DNA of 64,000 nucleotides from Rhodococcus yunnanensis NBRC 103083 (GCF_001895005.1 NZ_BCXH01000005.1:1-64000), one strand, 5' to 3'; counted from the first letter of the stretch, positions 1-8,599 are shown. Notes: generated by a model from the letters alone, not told the origin. Made by a program: numbers and translations.

Positions 1-10
1 TTGCGTCGCC

Positions 11-85
11 GGGTCTTGCAGGGGCGGGTCCTGCCGCGACAGGTCCTGCGGGGACGGGTCTTGCGCCGACGGGTCCTGCGGCGAC
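11..85. repeat. Five tandem copies of a 15-bp GC-rich repeat
   Basis: Five head-to-tail 15-mers start at 11, 26, 41, 56 and 71, with consensus GGGTCYTGC followed by variable G/C and ending GAC. The period is exact, with only substitutions between copies. Read on the minus strand in one frame the unit gives a five-residue repeat resembling V-A-A-G-P. The array begins just after the stop of the GntR gene and runs to the window edge, so its full length is unknown. Confidence 0.85.
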
Positions 86-92
86 GGTGCCA

Positions 93-770
93 CTAACGCC
101 CGGCAGCGAGGTGGGCGATCCGCTCGTCGCGATCACGGGCGTGATGCTCGAGCATGAGGGTGCGCGCGAGCTCACCGTCGCCGTCCTCGACTGCGTCGAG
201 TATCCGTCTGTGTTCGTCGATCGGAGCTTGGAAGGGCTTGTCGGGTGCTGCCGGTCGCCACGGTGCCCCGAGCTTGATCTGCGCGTCGAGTTGAGTCAGC
301 AGCGTCGACATCGTCTCGTTGTGGGCGGCGGTGCGCAACGCGGCATGCCATCCGCGCAGATGTGAGCGGATGTCCTCGGGGGTTGTGGCCGACGCCGCCC
401 GCTCGTGGGCCTCTTCGAGCTTGGCGATGTCGAGAGCGGTTTTGCGTGCCGCAGCCGAGGAGGCGACGGCGCTGTCTATCGCGGCCTGGGCTTCGAAGAT
501 CTCGAAGATCTCGTCGTCGGTTCGGCGGCGGATGAGGAATCCGCGTCGTACGGGCTCGAGCAGCCCGTCCTGGGCGAGGAGCGCGAGGGCTTCACGGACC
601 GGAGTGCGCGACACACCGAACTCCTCGCTCAGGGTGATCGGGATCAGCGGCTGGTCCGGCGCGTACACACCGGCCAGGAGGTTCTCCCGCAGCCGCGAGT
701 AGACGGTGCTGGGTCCGATCATGTGCAGTCGATTCTCCTGGGTCGGCGCCGTCCGGCGTGGTGTGGCCAC
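93..770 (-). CDS. GntR-family transcriptional regulator (FadR/FCD type)
   Basis: A 225-residue DNA-binding regulator. The N-terminal winged helix (about residues 20-85) carries the family signature around EFGVSRTPVREAL. The remaining all-helical part fits an FCD ligand-binding domain, with spaced His residues in the C-terminal half that could bind a metal. It is the last gene of the minus-strand importer operon, 16 bp after the flavin monooxygenase gene, so it is probably the local repressor of the importer and of the divergent sulfurtransferase-thiM pair. The family call is secure; the ligand is unknown. The half-sites at 5663-5688 are the obvious candidate operator. Confidence 0.9.
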   Translation of the reverse strand: MATPRRTAPTQENRLHMIGPSTVYSRLRENLLAGVYAPDQPLIPITLSEEFGVSRTPVREALALLAQDGLLEPVRRGFLIRRRTDDEIFEIFEAQAAIDSAVASSAAARKTALDIAKLEEAHERAASATTPEDIRSHLRGWHAALRTAAHNETMSTLLTQLDAQIKLGAPWRPAAPDKPFQAPIDEHRRILDAVEDGDGELARTLMLEHHARDRDERIAHLAAGR

Positions 771-786
771 ACTATCGTCACGTGGG

Positions 787-1884
787 TCAGAGCTCGGCGA
801 ACCGAGGCAGTAGATGCTCGGCGACGTGGGCGGCCTCCAACTCCAGCGGCCACGCGCCGAGGATGAGCGACGACAATCGCACCGACTCCTGCAGTCCGCG
901 GACGGTTCCGGTGATGGAGTCGGGGTCTCCGACGAAGTACACCGCCGACGATCGTGACCCGAAGATGTCGAGCGGCGACCACGCGGTGACGCCCGCGTAC
1001 AGCCCGTCGTCGACCTGCAGTTCCTCGATGGTGGGGAAGCGGCCCGCGTTGATCGCGTCGACCCATCCCTGACGCTGCGCGTCCGGTGCGGTGTAGGTGG
1101 TGATGTCCTGCCCGGTACGCAGCTGCACCGCGGTGTTCAACGTGTCTCTGATCGCCTCGACGCCGGGATCGGTGAAGACGGTGTAGAAGCGGTCGAACGC
1201 TTCCTCGGCGGTCGGACGCACGATGACGCCACCGAGCGCACCGGTCGAATCGAATTCTCGACCTCGGGATTTCGCTGCTGCTCTGGCGTTGTCGTAGCGT
1301 GGCTTCAGCTCGTGCCGCGGCCGGAGCATCGTCAGATAGTGATGAATGATGCTGCCCGCGTGGGCGAGTCCGGCGTCGGAATCACCGGTGCCCCACAGGT
1401 TCAACCGCCCCTGGGTGGGATCGATGCGGACCGGTGAGTTGTGGAAGTTGCTGTCCGTTCCGGATCTGTAGTGCTCCAGGACCTCGTTCCAGTATTGGAT
1501 GCTCATCGCGTAGCGGTCGTCGTGGCCTGCGGATACCCCGTACGGGCTGACGCGGTTGTCGACGCCGTTGATGACGTTGATGTCGAGCCGTCCGCCGCCG
1601 AATCGGTCGAAGGTGAGTGCTTTCTCGGCGAACGCGCGGGCCGGAATCACACCCGAGTACGTCGCGACGAGGAATCTCATCCGAGAAGTGTGTGCAGCGG
1701 CGAAGGATGCCGACGTGAACGGGTCGTTCGGCCACGTCGCGACGAGCGCGCCGTAGAAGCCGCCGTCGTCGATGGCTTGGGCGAGGGTGCGGTAGTGATC
1801 GAAGTCCGGTGGATACAGCCCGCCCGGGCTCCACGGGTAGTCTCCGTTGGCGGTAGTGAGATACCAGAGCGTGCGCAGAGCCAT
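787..1884 (-). CDS. LLM-class flavin-dependent monooxygenase, SsuD-like
   Basis: A 365-residue protein of the bacterial luciferase-like (LLM) superfamily. Features typical of alkanesulfonate monooxygenase-type members are the strand-helix run with GALVATW near residue 42, the SRMRFLVATYSG segment near 67-78, and GGRLDINVINGVD near 98-110. Such enzymes use FMNH2 and oxygen to cleave C-S or C-N bonds. The ATG at 1884 lies 2 bp after the permease stop. A longer reading runs upstream, but it overlaps the permease gene and is rejected. Position in an importer operon opposite a sulfurtransferase suggests an organosulfur substrate; that is inference, and a C-N substrate is equally possible. Confidence 0.85.
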   Translation of the reverse strand: MALRTLWYLTTANGDYPWSPGGLYPPDFDHYRTLAQAIDDGGFYGALVATWPNDPFTSASFAAAHTSRMRFLVATYSGVIPARAFAEKALTFDRFGGGRLDINVINGVDNRVSPYGVSAGHDDRYAMSIQYWNEVLEHYRSGTDSNFHNSPVRIDPTQGRLNLWGTGDSDAGLAHAGSIIHHYLTMLRPRHELKPRYDNARAAAKSRGREFDSTGALGGVIVRPTAEEAFDRFYTVFTDPGVEAIRDTLNTAVQLRTGQDITTYTAPDAQRQGWVDAINAGRFPTIEELQVDDGLYAGVTAWSPLDIFGSRSSAVYFVGDPDSITGTVRGLQESVRLSSLILGAWPLELEAAHVAEHLLPRFAEL

Positions 1885-1886
1885 GG

Positions 1887-2864
1887 CTACTGTCCTTTCT
1901 TGTCGAACGATCGAGCAACGAGCAGTGCCACGAGCAGTGCAATTCCGTTGAACACCTGTGGAACCCAGAATGGGGCTCCGATCATGGTCAGACCCGACAC
2001 GCCGACCGAGAGCACCAGCACGCCCACCACTGTTCCCAGTATGTTGTACCGGACCGGTCGCAGTGCGGTGGCGCCGAGGAACGCGGCCGCGTACGCGGGC
2101 AAGGTGTAACTCGCGCCCGCGGTAGGAGGGACGGCGCCGTTGTTGGACACCAGCAGAATTCCGCCGATTCCTGCGATGACCGCCGCGATCAGAAACGCCG
2201 CTGCCACATAGCGTTCGGTGGAAATTCCCATGAGCTTGGCGGCGTCGCGCCCGGTTCCTGTGACGCGGATGAAGCGCCCGGCGGGTGTCTGTTCGAGGAC
2301 GTACCAGAGAACCAGGACCACGGCCAGGATGATCCACGCCAACGATGGCAAACCGAGAATCGACGTCGACGTCACGGATTTGAATCCGCTGGTGATGCCC
2401 TCGTAGAGGGGAGTTCCGCCGGTGACCATGAGGGCGAGACCGGCGAGCAGGAAACCGACCCCGAGCGTCGCGATGAACGAGGTGAGCCCGAACACGACGA
2501 CGAGCAGCACATTGAGCAATCCGACCAGAACGGCGACGGCGAGTGCTGCAACGATCACCAACGGCGTCGGCCAACCGTGACCGAACGCCCACGCACCGAC
2601 CACCGCCGTGATGCCGACGTTGGCGCCGACGGACATGTCGAATTCACCCGCCGCCAGCGTGACCGTCACCGCGAGCGCGACGAGCATCGCGATGCCCTGC
2701 TGGGTGACGATCGCCGCAACGTTCGTCGACGACGGAAACTGCCCGGGACGGATGGCGCTGAACACGGCGATCAGCACGATCAACACGATGGGTAGGGACG
2801 TGCGTGCCAACACGGATCGAGGTCGAGATACGGTGCGAGTCAACGGTGTCGCGGTGATACTCAC
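1887..2864 (-). CDS. ABC transporter permease, ribose/RbsC type
   Basis: A 325-residue integral membrane protein with about eight to ten hydrophobic segments, of the branched-chain/monosaccharide permease family (RbsC-like, BPD_transp_2). The motif around AAGEFDMSVGAN (about residues 70-82) is the family's conserved D-x-S-x-G loop. It begins with a GTG that shares its bases with the TGA of the ATPase gene (GTGA overlap), which indicates translational coupling. It is the single permease and would form a homodimer with the double ATPase. The substrate cannot be read from the sequence. Confidence 0.9.
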   Translation of the reverse strand: MSITATPLTRTVSRPRSVLARTSLPIVLIVLIAVFSAIRPGQFPSSTNVAAIVTQQGIAMLVALAVTVTLAAGEFDMSVGANVGITAVVGAWAFGHGWPTPLVIVAALAVAVLVGLLNVLLVVVFGLTSFIATLGVGFLLAGLALMVTGGTPLYEGITSGFKSVTSTSILGLPSLAWIILAVVLVLWYVLEQTPAGRFIRVTGTGRDAAKLMGISTERYVAAAFLIAAVIAGIGGILLVSNNGAVPPTAGASYTLPAYAAAFLGATALRPVRYNILGTVVGVLVLSVGVSGLTMIGAPFWVPQVFNGIALLVALLVARSFDKKGQ

Positions 2865-4390
2865 CGGGTGCCTTCTTTCGACAGGGTGGGGTCGGACAAT
2901 GCTTCGAGCAGGCTCGCGCCGGTCAGTTCACCGCGTGCGAAGCTCGCCCCGACGACACCTCGGTGCAGGACGAGGATTCGATCGCTCAGCTCCAGCAGTT
3001 CCTCGTGGTCGCTGGTGATCAGTACGACGGCGAGACCGTCGCCGGTGGCGGCGTCGATGGCGTCGGAGATGTCGCGGCGTGCACCGACGTCGACGCCCTG
3101 GGTCGGTTCGTTGAGTACGAGAACGCGAGGCGACGACGCCAAAGCCTTTGCCAGCGACACCTTCTGCTGATTTCCGCCGCTGAGACTGGCGACGGGTGCC
3201 GACGGGTCGGCTGGGCGAATGTCGAGTGCGGCGATCCATGTTCTGGCTTCACGGTCGTCGACGCGTGGATCGATCCGGCGCAGCAGGCCGAGTTTGCGGT
3301 GCGATGCCAATGCGATGTTCTCCGCCACGGACAAGGCGGGTACGACGCCTGCTCGTCGTCGGTCGGCAGGTACGGTCACCACGCCCGCGTGGACGAGGCT
3401 CTTGGCGGGCTTGTCCTCGACCAGGATCGAGCCGGATCGGATGGTTCTGCCGGCGAGCACGGCCGACAGGTCCTCGGTTCCGTCGCCGAGCAGGCCCGCG
3501 ACCCCGACCACCTCGCCCGCGCGTACGTCGAGGTCGAGTCCGGCGAGGGAGTCGGTGACCACGCCGGTGAGCCGAAGCCGAACTTCGCTGTGCGACAACG
3601 GTGTCGGATTCGGGCGCCGGGCTGCGGCAGCAGCACCGAGTACGACGGCGGCTAGATCGGAGACCGAACGGTTGCCGAGCGGTGCGTCCTCGACCAGGCG
3701 GCCGTGCCGCAGGACGACGATCCGGTCGGCGAGTGAGACCACCTCGTCGAGCCGGTGTGTCACCACGACCACTGCGGTGCCGGACGCCGCCGCGCGCCGC
3801 ACCACTCGGTGGAGGACGTGGGTGTCGACGGGGTCGAGGGTTGCGCTCGGTTCGTCGAGAATCAGTGCGTGCACAGCCTCGCCGTCGGCGAGCGGTTGGC
3901 CGTACGCGCGTGCGAGCGCACACAGCGTCCGTTGGCTCGGGTGCAACGAATCGATCGACGCGTCCGGATCGAGGTCGACTCCGATGATGCTCATGGCTTC
4001 GCGTGCTCGGCGCACCACGGTACTCGGGCGGATTCGCCCGAGTACCGCTGTGCCGTAACGGTTGCCGAGTGCGATGTTCTCCGCGACGGTCATCGACCCG
4101 ACCAGTCCCAGGTCTTGGTGCAGGAATCGGATGCCGGCGGAGGCGATGCGCTCACCCGTCGTCGGCAGCGCGTGCGCAGCCCCGGTCACGGTGAGCGTTG
4201 CTCCTCGGCTGGGGGTGTACAGCCCCGACAGCACCTTGATCAGGGTCGATTTGCCCGACCCGTTCTCGCCCAGCAGCGCTGTGACTGTGCCGCCGGGAAA
4301 TTCGGTGCTCACCTGGTCGAGTGCGGTGGTGGCCCCGAAGCGGACACTCCAGTTGTCGAGCGCGATTCCCGGAGCTGGATTGGCGGACAA
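2861..4390 (-). CDS. Sugar-type ABC transporter ATPase with two nucleotide-binding domains
   Basis: A 509-residue RbsA/XylG-like protein with two ABC domains. The first domain has an intact Walker A (GENGSGKST, about residues 41-49) but a degenerate signature (HPSQRTLCALA in place of LSGGQ). The second has a degenerate Walker A (AGLLGDGTED) but an intact signature (LSGGNQQKV). This reciprocal decay is normal for sugar-type double ATPases, whose nucleotide sites are built from both halves. The start is a TTG one base after the stop of the binding-protein gene, consistent with coupling. The second domain's Walker B (VLVLNEPTQGVD) is intact. Confidence 0.92.
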   Translation of the reverse strand: MSANPAPGIALDNWSVRFGATTALDQVSTEFPGGTVTALLGENGSGKSTLIKVLSGLYTPSRGATLTVTGAAHALPTTGERIASAGIRFLHQDLGLVGSMTVAENIALGNRYGTAVLGRIRPSTVVRRAREAMSIIGVDLDPDASIDSLHPSQRTLCALARAYGQPLADGEAVHALILDEPSATLDPVDTHVLHRVVRRAAASGTAVVVVTHRLDEVVSLADRIVVLRHGRLVEDAPLGNRSVSDLAAVVLGAAAAARRPNPTPLSHSEVRLRLTGVVTDSLAGLDLDVRAGEVVGVAGLLGDGTEDLSAVLAGRTIRSGSILVEDKPAKSLVHAGVVTVPADRRRAGVVPALSVAENIALASHRKLGLLRRIDPRVDDREARTWIAALDIRPADPSAPVASLSGGNQQKVSLAKALASSPRVLVLNEPTQGVDVGARRDISDAIDAATGDGLAVVLITSDHEELLELSDRILVLHRGVVGASFARGELTGASLLEALSDPTLSKEGTR

Positions 4391-4391
4391 G

Positions 4392-5549
4392 CTAGTTCAC
4401 GCCCCACAGCGACTTGTACTCGGTGCGGAAGTCGTACTCGCCTTCCCATGCGGTGGCGTCGCCCGGCAGGTAGGTGTCGATGTTGTCGGGGGTGACGAGG
4501 CGGATCGGGACTCCGTCGTCCGATGTCTTCTCGACCGGGGTACCGGCGAAGATGCGGTTGAAGTTGTCGACGACGGCCCAGCCGTCCCATTCGAGTGCGA
4601 CGGCGACATCGGCGAGCTGGCCTGCGCCGCTGCGGAGGAACTCGAGGTTCTGCGGGTCGGCGTAGGTGGAGTAGACCGGTACCGTGATGCCTGCGCTCTG
4701 GAGCGCCGTGACGATCTCCGCGGCGGGGGCGTCCCATGCCACCCAGAACGCCTTGGCGTCGGGGTGGGCCTGCGCTGCTGCGACGGATTTCTGGCCGATC
4801 GAACCGGTGCCGAGCTCGGCGAAGTCGAGTGCGACGTGTGCGGCGATCGGGTTGCCTGCTTCGGTGAAGACGTCTGTGGCGCCGCCGATCAGGAGGTCGC
4901 CGAGTGGGTCGCCGTCGGCGCCGACCGTGATGACGGGCGCGTCGGCGCCCTGATCTACGACGAGTTGTGCCGCTGCTGCCGAACCGATTTCGTCACCGTG
5001 TTCCCAGACGAGGTGGGTGTAGGCGTCCTTCTCGACGAGCGGGTTCTCGGTGGTGTCGATGGCGGCGACGATGGGGATACCCGCGGCGTGGGCGCGATCG
5101 AGGGCCTCGGGCACGAACTGGGTGCCGAGCAGCGCGATGCCGTCGAACTGCTGGGTGATCGCGGAGTCGATGCCGGCCGCGTACTTGTCCTGCAGGCCTG
5201 CGCCGTCGAAGACCGTCACGTCCCACCCGCCGAGCGCGGCGGCTTCTTCGATGCCTGCGGCGACGCGCTGGTTGGACACCGAGGTCATCGTCAGGGCGAC
5301 GACGGCCAACTTCTTGTCCTTGGCGAACGGCACGGACTCGGTGGGTCCGGCCCAGTCGATATCTGCGTCGGCGTACTTGTCCACCAGCGCCTGCGCAGCG
5401 TCGGTGTTGCCGCTGCCCGTGGTGGCGGCGTCGGTGGTGGTCGACGTGCAGCCGGCGGTGACGATCGCTACGGCAGCGAGACCGGCCACGGCGGTTCGAA
5501 TGGAACGCGGCACCGCGGCGGGGTGCAGCCGAAGGGCTTTGATGCTCAT
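4392..5549 (-). CDS. Periplasmic-type substrate-binding lipoprotein of the ABC importer
   Basis: A 385-residue type-1 periplasmic binding protein. The N-terminus has a basic stretch, a hydrophobic core and a lipobox ending TAGC (Cys near residue 33), then a Ser/Thr/Ala/Gly-rich linker and a ribose-binding-protein-like fold (KLAVVALTMTSVSNQRV, then ADAPVITVGADGD). The ATG at 5549 is chosen because it places the signal peptide correctly; a longer reading has no signal sequence. It is the first gene of the importer operon and sets its specificity, but the family binds sugars, autoinducer-2, purines and other solutes, so the ligand is open. Confidence 0.9.
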   Translation of the reverse strand: MSIKALRLHPAAVPRSIRTAVAGLAAVAIVTAGCTSTTTDAATTGSGNTDAAQALVDKYADADIDWAGPTESVPFAKDKKLAVVALTMTSVSNQRVAAGIEEAAALGGWDVTVFDGAGLQDKYAAGIDSAITQQFDGIALLGTQFVPEALDRAHAAGIPIVAAIDTTENPLVEKDAYTHLVWEHGDEIGSAAAAQLVVDQGADAPVITVGADGDPLGDLLIGGATDVFTEAGNPIAAHVALDFAELGTGSIGQKSVAAAQAHPDAKAFWVAWDAPAAEIVTALQSAGITVPVYSTYADPQNLEFLRSGAGQLADVAVALEWDGWAVVDNFNRIFAGTPVEKTSDDGVPIRLVTPDNIDTYLPGDATAWEGEYDFRTEYKSLWGVN

Positions 5550-5662
5550 GGGGGGAGTTCTTTCTTCGCGAGAGGGCAGGCCGGTACGTGGCCGCGGGAA
5601 GGAACTGTGCCCTTTCCGTCGCTGTTCGAACACCCAAAAAATCATCGTGATCCAAATGCGTG

Positions 5663-5694
5663 CAGTTAAATCTAACTGGATGTAACTGTATACA
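5663..5694. promoter_or_regulatory. Clustered palindromic half-sites in a divergent promoter
   Basis: A perfect 16-bp palindrome CAGTTA-AATC-TAACTG occupies 5663-5678. A further TAACTG lies at 5683-5688, exactly 10 bp (one helical turn) from the previous one. An overlapping TGTATACA sits at 5687-5694. The tract is AT-rich against GC-rich surroundings and lies between the importer operon and the divergent sulfurtransferase gene. It is the likely operator of the GntR regulator encoded at the end of the operon. Confidence 0.7.
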
Positions 5695-5724
5695 CATGGA
5701 TTGCTTCGGTATGGCTCCCGCGAG

Positions 5725-6642
5725 ATGAGCGCATGCGACCTCACCCACACGCCGTACGTGGACGTGTCGTGGTTGGCCGAGAACATTGCTGACGTCGTCG
5801 TACTCGATGCCTCGGTGCAGCGGGACCGGCACGACGACGGTTCGAGTAGCTATCGCTCCGGCGCAGGCGACTTCGGCTCGCTCGGGCACATTCCGGGAGC
5901 GCGGCACGCAGACCTCGTCTTCGCACTGTCCGGTCCCGACGAACACGCGGGAGCTGGACGGCCACGGTTTCCACGGCCGGACGCGTCGGATTTCGCGGCA
6001 GCTCTGGGGCGGCTGGGCGTCGGGCAGGGGGCGTCGGTGGTGGTCTACGACAGGACGAACGGAGTGTGGGCGGGTCGCCTGGTGTGGATGCTGAGGTCGT
6101 ACGGCCTGACCTCGGCGGCGGTGCTTGTCGGCGGCGTGCAGGCGTGGGTGGACAGCGGCCGGGAGATCGTCCTCGGGGACGGCGGTGGTGAGTCCGTCGT
6201 CGCACCGACTTTGGCCGCGCGACCGGGCAGGTTCGTCGACACAGCCGATGTGGTGCAGATCGTGGACGGCACCGGGCAGGAGTCGATTCTGGTGAACGTT
6301 CTCCGTCCCGAGGTGTTCTCCGGCGTCGAGGCGCCGTACGGTGTTCCCGGCCACATCCCTGGAAGCGTCAACCGCCCTTACTCGGCGCTGCTCGCGGGCA
6401 CCGACACCATCGCTGAACCCAGTGCGGCCGATGATCGACTCCCCGGCGACGTCCGGGTGGTCACCTATTGCGGGAGCGGAATCACCGCAGCGGCGTACGC
6501 CCTCGCGCTGGAATCCGTCGGCGTCGCCGATGTCGCCGTGTACGACGGTTCGCTCACCGAGTGGGTGGACGACGCGACCAGGCCGATGGTAATCACTGAC
6601 ACAATCGAGTCACCGATCGAGAACGGACAAGTCAATGACTGA
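5725..6642 (+). CDS. Two-domain rhodanese-like sulfurtransferase
   Basis: A 305-residue thiosulfate/3-mercaptopyruvate sulfurtransferase-type protein with tandem rhodanese domains. The first domain (about residues 10-140) has VVYDRTNGVWAGR where the catalytic loop would be, with Asp instead of Cys, so it is structural. The second has the active loop YCGSGITAA with the catalytic Cys near residue 250. The CGSG-type loop is more like 3-mercaptopyruvate sulfurtransferases than thiosulfate-specific CRKG-type enzymes. ATG 5725 is preferred over an in-frame TTG at 5701; neither has a strong Shine-Dalgarno. Its stop overlaps the thiM start by 8 bp. Confidence 0.88.
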   Translation: MSACDLTHTPYVDVSWLAENIADVVVLDASVQRDRHDDGSSSYRSGAGDFGSLGHIPGARHADLVFALSGPDEHAGAGRPRFPRPDASDFAAALGRLGVGQGASVVVYDRTNGVWAGRLVWMLRSYGLTSAAVLVGGVQAWVDSGREIVLGDGGGESVVAPTLAARPGRFVDTADVVQIVDGTGQESILVNVLRPEVFSGVEAPYGVPGHIPGSVNRPYSALLAGTDTIAEPSAADDRLPGDVRVVTYCGSGITAAAYALALESVGVADVAVYDGSLTEWVDDATRPMVITDTIESPIENGQVND

Positions 6643-7456
6643 CACTTCTGCTGTGCCCACCATCGACACAGTCGTCGACGCCCTCACCGAGCTCCGCGCT
6701 CGGACGCCGCTTGTCCATGCGCTCACCAACTACGTCGCGGCTGGATTCACCGCGAACGTCCTCCTCGCCGCCGGTGCGAGCCCGGCGATGATCGACAACG
6801 TGGAGGAAGCCGGGCTGTTCGCCGGTGTCGCCGACGCGGTCCTGATCAATCTCGGTACACCGCAGAACGCGCTGCGCGACTCGTATGTGGGCGCGGCGGA
6901 ATCCGCGCAGAAGAACGGCACGCCGTGGGTCCTCGATCCGATCGGTGCGGGCGGGTTGCCGTGGCGCGGAGATCTCGCCCGTGAGCTGCTCGCCTTCCGG
7001 CCGACTGCTGTGCGCGGCAACGCTTCCGAGGTGATAGGCCTGCACGGTCTCGGTGGCGGCGGACGAGGCGTCGACAGTTCGGCCGATCCTGCCGCAGCCG
7101 TCGACTCGGCGCGCGGGCTGCTCGAATCCGCCGACGCGGTATCCGCCTCGGGCGCCGTCGATCACCTGGTGGGCTCGGGAACCGATGTGCTCGTGCGGAT
7201 CGGAGGTGGCAGTGCACTGCTGACCAAGGTCACCGGCACCGGATGCTCTCTCGGCGCACTGGTTGCCGCCTATGCCGCCGTCACCCCCAACGGTTTGACT
7301 GCGCTCGCCGCAGCGCACGTCCACGTGGCCGTGGCGTCCGAGATCGCAGCCGAGAAGACCACGTCACCAGGGTCTTTCGCGGTCGCCTACCTCGACGCCC
7401 TGCACGACGTCACAGCCGACGACATCCGCGGGCGAGGGCAGGTCACCGTCGGATAA
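6635..7456 (+). CDS. thiM: Hydroxyethylthiazole kinase
   Basis: A 273-residue ribokinase-like kinase that phosphorylates 4-methyl-5-(2-hydroxyethyl)thiazole in thiamine salvage. Diagnostic runs are TPLVHALTNYVAAGFTANV near residue 25, GASPAMIDNVEEA near 48, VLDPIGAGGLPWR near 96, and the C-terminal nucleotide/anion-binding stretch VTGTGCSLGALVAAY near 200-214, with the catalytic Cys in GTGCS. Length matches the family. It overlaps the sulfurtransferase gene by 8 bp, so the two are co-translated. No thiamine-pyrophosphate riboswitch was seen upstream, so control probably comes from the divergent-promoter half-sites. Confidence 0.93.
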   Translation: MTDTSAVPTIDTVVDALTELRARTPLVHALTNYVAAGFTANVLLAAGASPAMIDNVEEAGLFAGVADAVLINLGTPQNALRDSYVGAAESAQKNGTPWVLDPIGAGGLPWRGDLARELLAFRPTAVRGNASEVIGLHGLGGGGRGVDSSADPAAAVDSARGLLESADAVSASGAVDHLVGSGTDVLVRIGGGSALLTKVTGTGCSLGALVAAYAAVTPNGLTALAAAHVHVAVASEIAAEKTTSPGSFAVAYLDALHDVTADDIRGRGQVTVG

Positions 7457-7488
7457 CCGACCATTCGGCCGCAGTCGACATCAGGGAT

Positions 7489-7735
7489 CGGCGGGTGGCC
7501 GTCGGTGTGCGAGAGATATGTAGAGCGGCGGGCTGCTGGCGACCGCATGGGTCACTCGGCTGCGGCCAAGCTGGGATGGCGGGTGGTTGTCGGTGTGTGG
7601 GATTTAGCGGTGGGCTTCCGGCGACGACATGGGTCACTCGGCTGCGGCCAAGCTGGGATGGCGGGTGGTTGTCGGTGTGTGGGATTTAGCGGTGGGCTTC
7701 CGGCGACCGCAGGGTCACTCATCCGCGGCCGACGT
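7489..7735. repeat. Tandem repeat of about 82 bp, two clean copies plus degenerate ends
   Basis: Copies at 7549-7630 and 7631-7711 are almost identical, differing only in the last few bases. Both begin GGGTCACTCGGCTGCGGCC. A diverged copy precedes them from about 7489, and a partial third starts at 7712 and runs over the stop codon of the SDR gene. Period 82 is not a multiple of three. This fills the whole gap between thiM and the SDR gene, which are convergent. No hairpin terminator with a T tract was seen. Confidence 0.88.
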
Positions 7736-8474
7736 ACGGCATCCGGTTGGCCATGATGGTCAGCGTCGGAACGGTCACATCCAGTGGCAGGCCGACGAGG
7801 TGGACGATGGCTTCGGCGACGTACCGGGGATCGAATGTCGGTTCAGCTTTTCTCGTACCGTCGGGTTGCAGCGCCGAATGACCTATCCCGGTGGTCATGT
7901 CGGTGGCTGCGTTTCCTATATCGATCTGGGTGCAACAGATGTCGAAGTCGCGGCCGTCGAGTGAGATCGACTTCGTCAGGCCGGATACCCCGTGCTTGGT
8001 CGCGGTGTACGCCGCACTCTGTGGCCGGGGTGTGTGGGCGGAGATGGAACCGTTGTTGATGATTCTTCCGCCCCTCGGGTCCTGGGCTTTCATGATGCGC
8101 ATGGCTTCGGCCGAGCACAGGAAGACGCCGGTGAGGTTGACTGCCACGGTGGCGGCCCATGCATCGGGTTCGATGGTGTCGACGCTCCCCGACGGCCCGA
8201 AGGTGCCTGCGTTGTTGATGAGGACGTCGAGCCGCCCGAACCTGGCGGACACCGTCTCGAACAGGGACCGAACCGAGTCGGGAGACGACACATCGGCGGT
8301 GTGGATGACGGCGTTCTCGTGGCCCGCGGCCGATTCTTCGAGGGTGCCCCGGTTGCGCCCGGCCAACACGACATGGTGCCCGGCGTCGAGCAGCGCCGTC
8401 GACATCGCGCGCCCGAGGCCCGATCCTGCGCCGGTCACCACCACGACCTGTGCCGCGCGATCAGTTGTAGTCAC
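7719..8474 (-). CDS. Short-chain dehydrogenase/reductase (paralogue 1)
   Basis: A 251-residue classical SDR oxidoreductase with the cofactor motif TGAGSGLG (about residues 13-20), NNAG near 88, the active Ser in INNGSIS, and the catalytic YTATK near 156-160. The GTG at 8474 is chosen because GGAGG lies five bases upstream; the longer reading has no family similarity. The protein aligns without gaps over its full length to the SDR at 12190-12945, about four-fifths identical by eye. It stands alone here, while the other copy ends the catabolic operon, so it may be a spare copy acting on the same or a related alcohol. Confidence 0.9.
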   Translation of the reverse strand: MTTTDRAAQVVVVTGAGSGLGRAMSTALLDAGHHVVLAGRNRGTLEESAAGHENAVIHTADVSSPDSVRSLFETVSARFGRLDVLINNAGTFGPSGSVDTIEPDAWAATVAVNLTGVFLCSAEAMRIMKAQDPRGGRIINNGSISAHTPRPQSAAYTATKHGVSGLTKSISLDGRDFDICCTQIDIGNAATDMTTGIGHSALQPDGTRKAEPTFDPRYVAEAIVHLVGLPLDVTVPTLTIMANRMPYVGRG

Positions 8475-8599
8475 CTGGTCCTCCGTAGCGTCGTGTACGG
8501 GCAAGAGTACTGAGCCGTCCTGGGAGTGGGGGCGGTGACTTCGGCGGGCGAGCTGTGTCTGTACCTGCACGAGCATCATCGCAGGACAGGAGCACGGAC

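Noticed and set aside
1885..2592. Long N-terminal extension of the flavin monooxygenase frame into the permease gene
   Set aside because: It runs inside the permease coding region, has an Arg/His-rich shadow composition, and the family start at 1884 lies just after the permease stop.
3196..4194. Several long plus-strand frames opposite the ABC ATPase gene
   Set aside because: Arg/Pro/Ser-rich antisense shadows of a high-GC gene; no ribosome sites or family motifs.
5550..5724. Thiamine-pyrophosphate riboswitch upstream of sulfurtransferase-thiM
   Set aside because: The conserved CTGAGA and ACCTGATCTGG-type blocks are absent on both strands.
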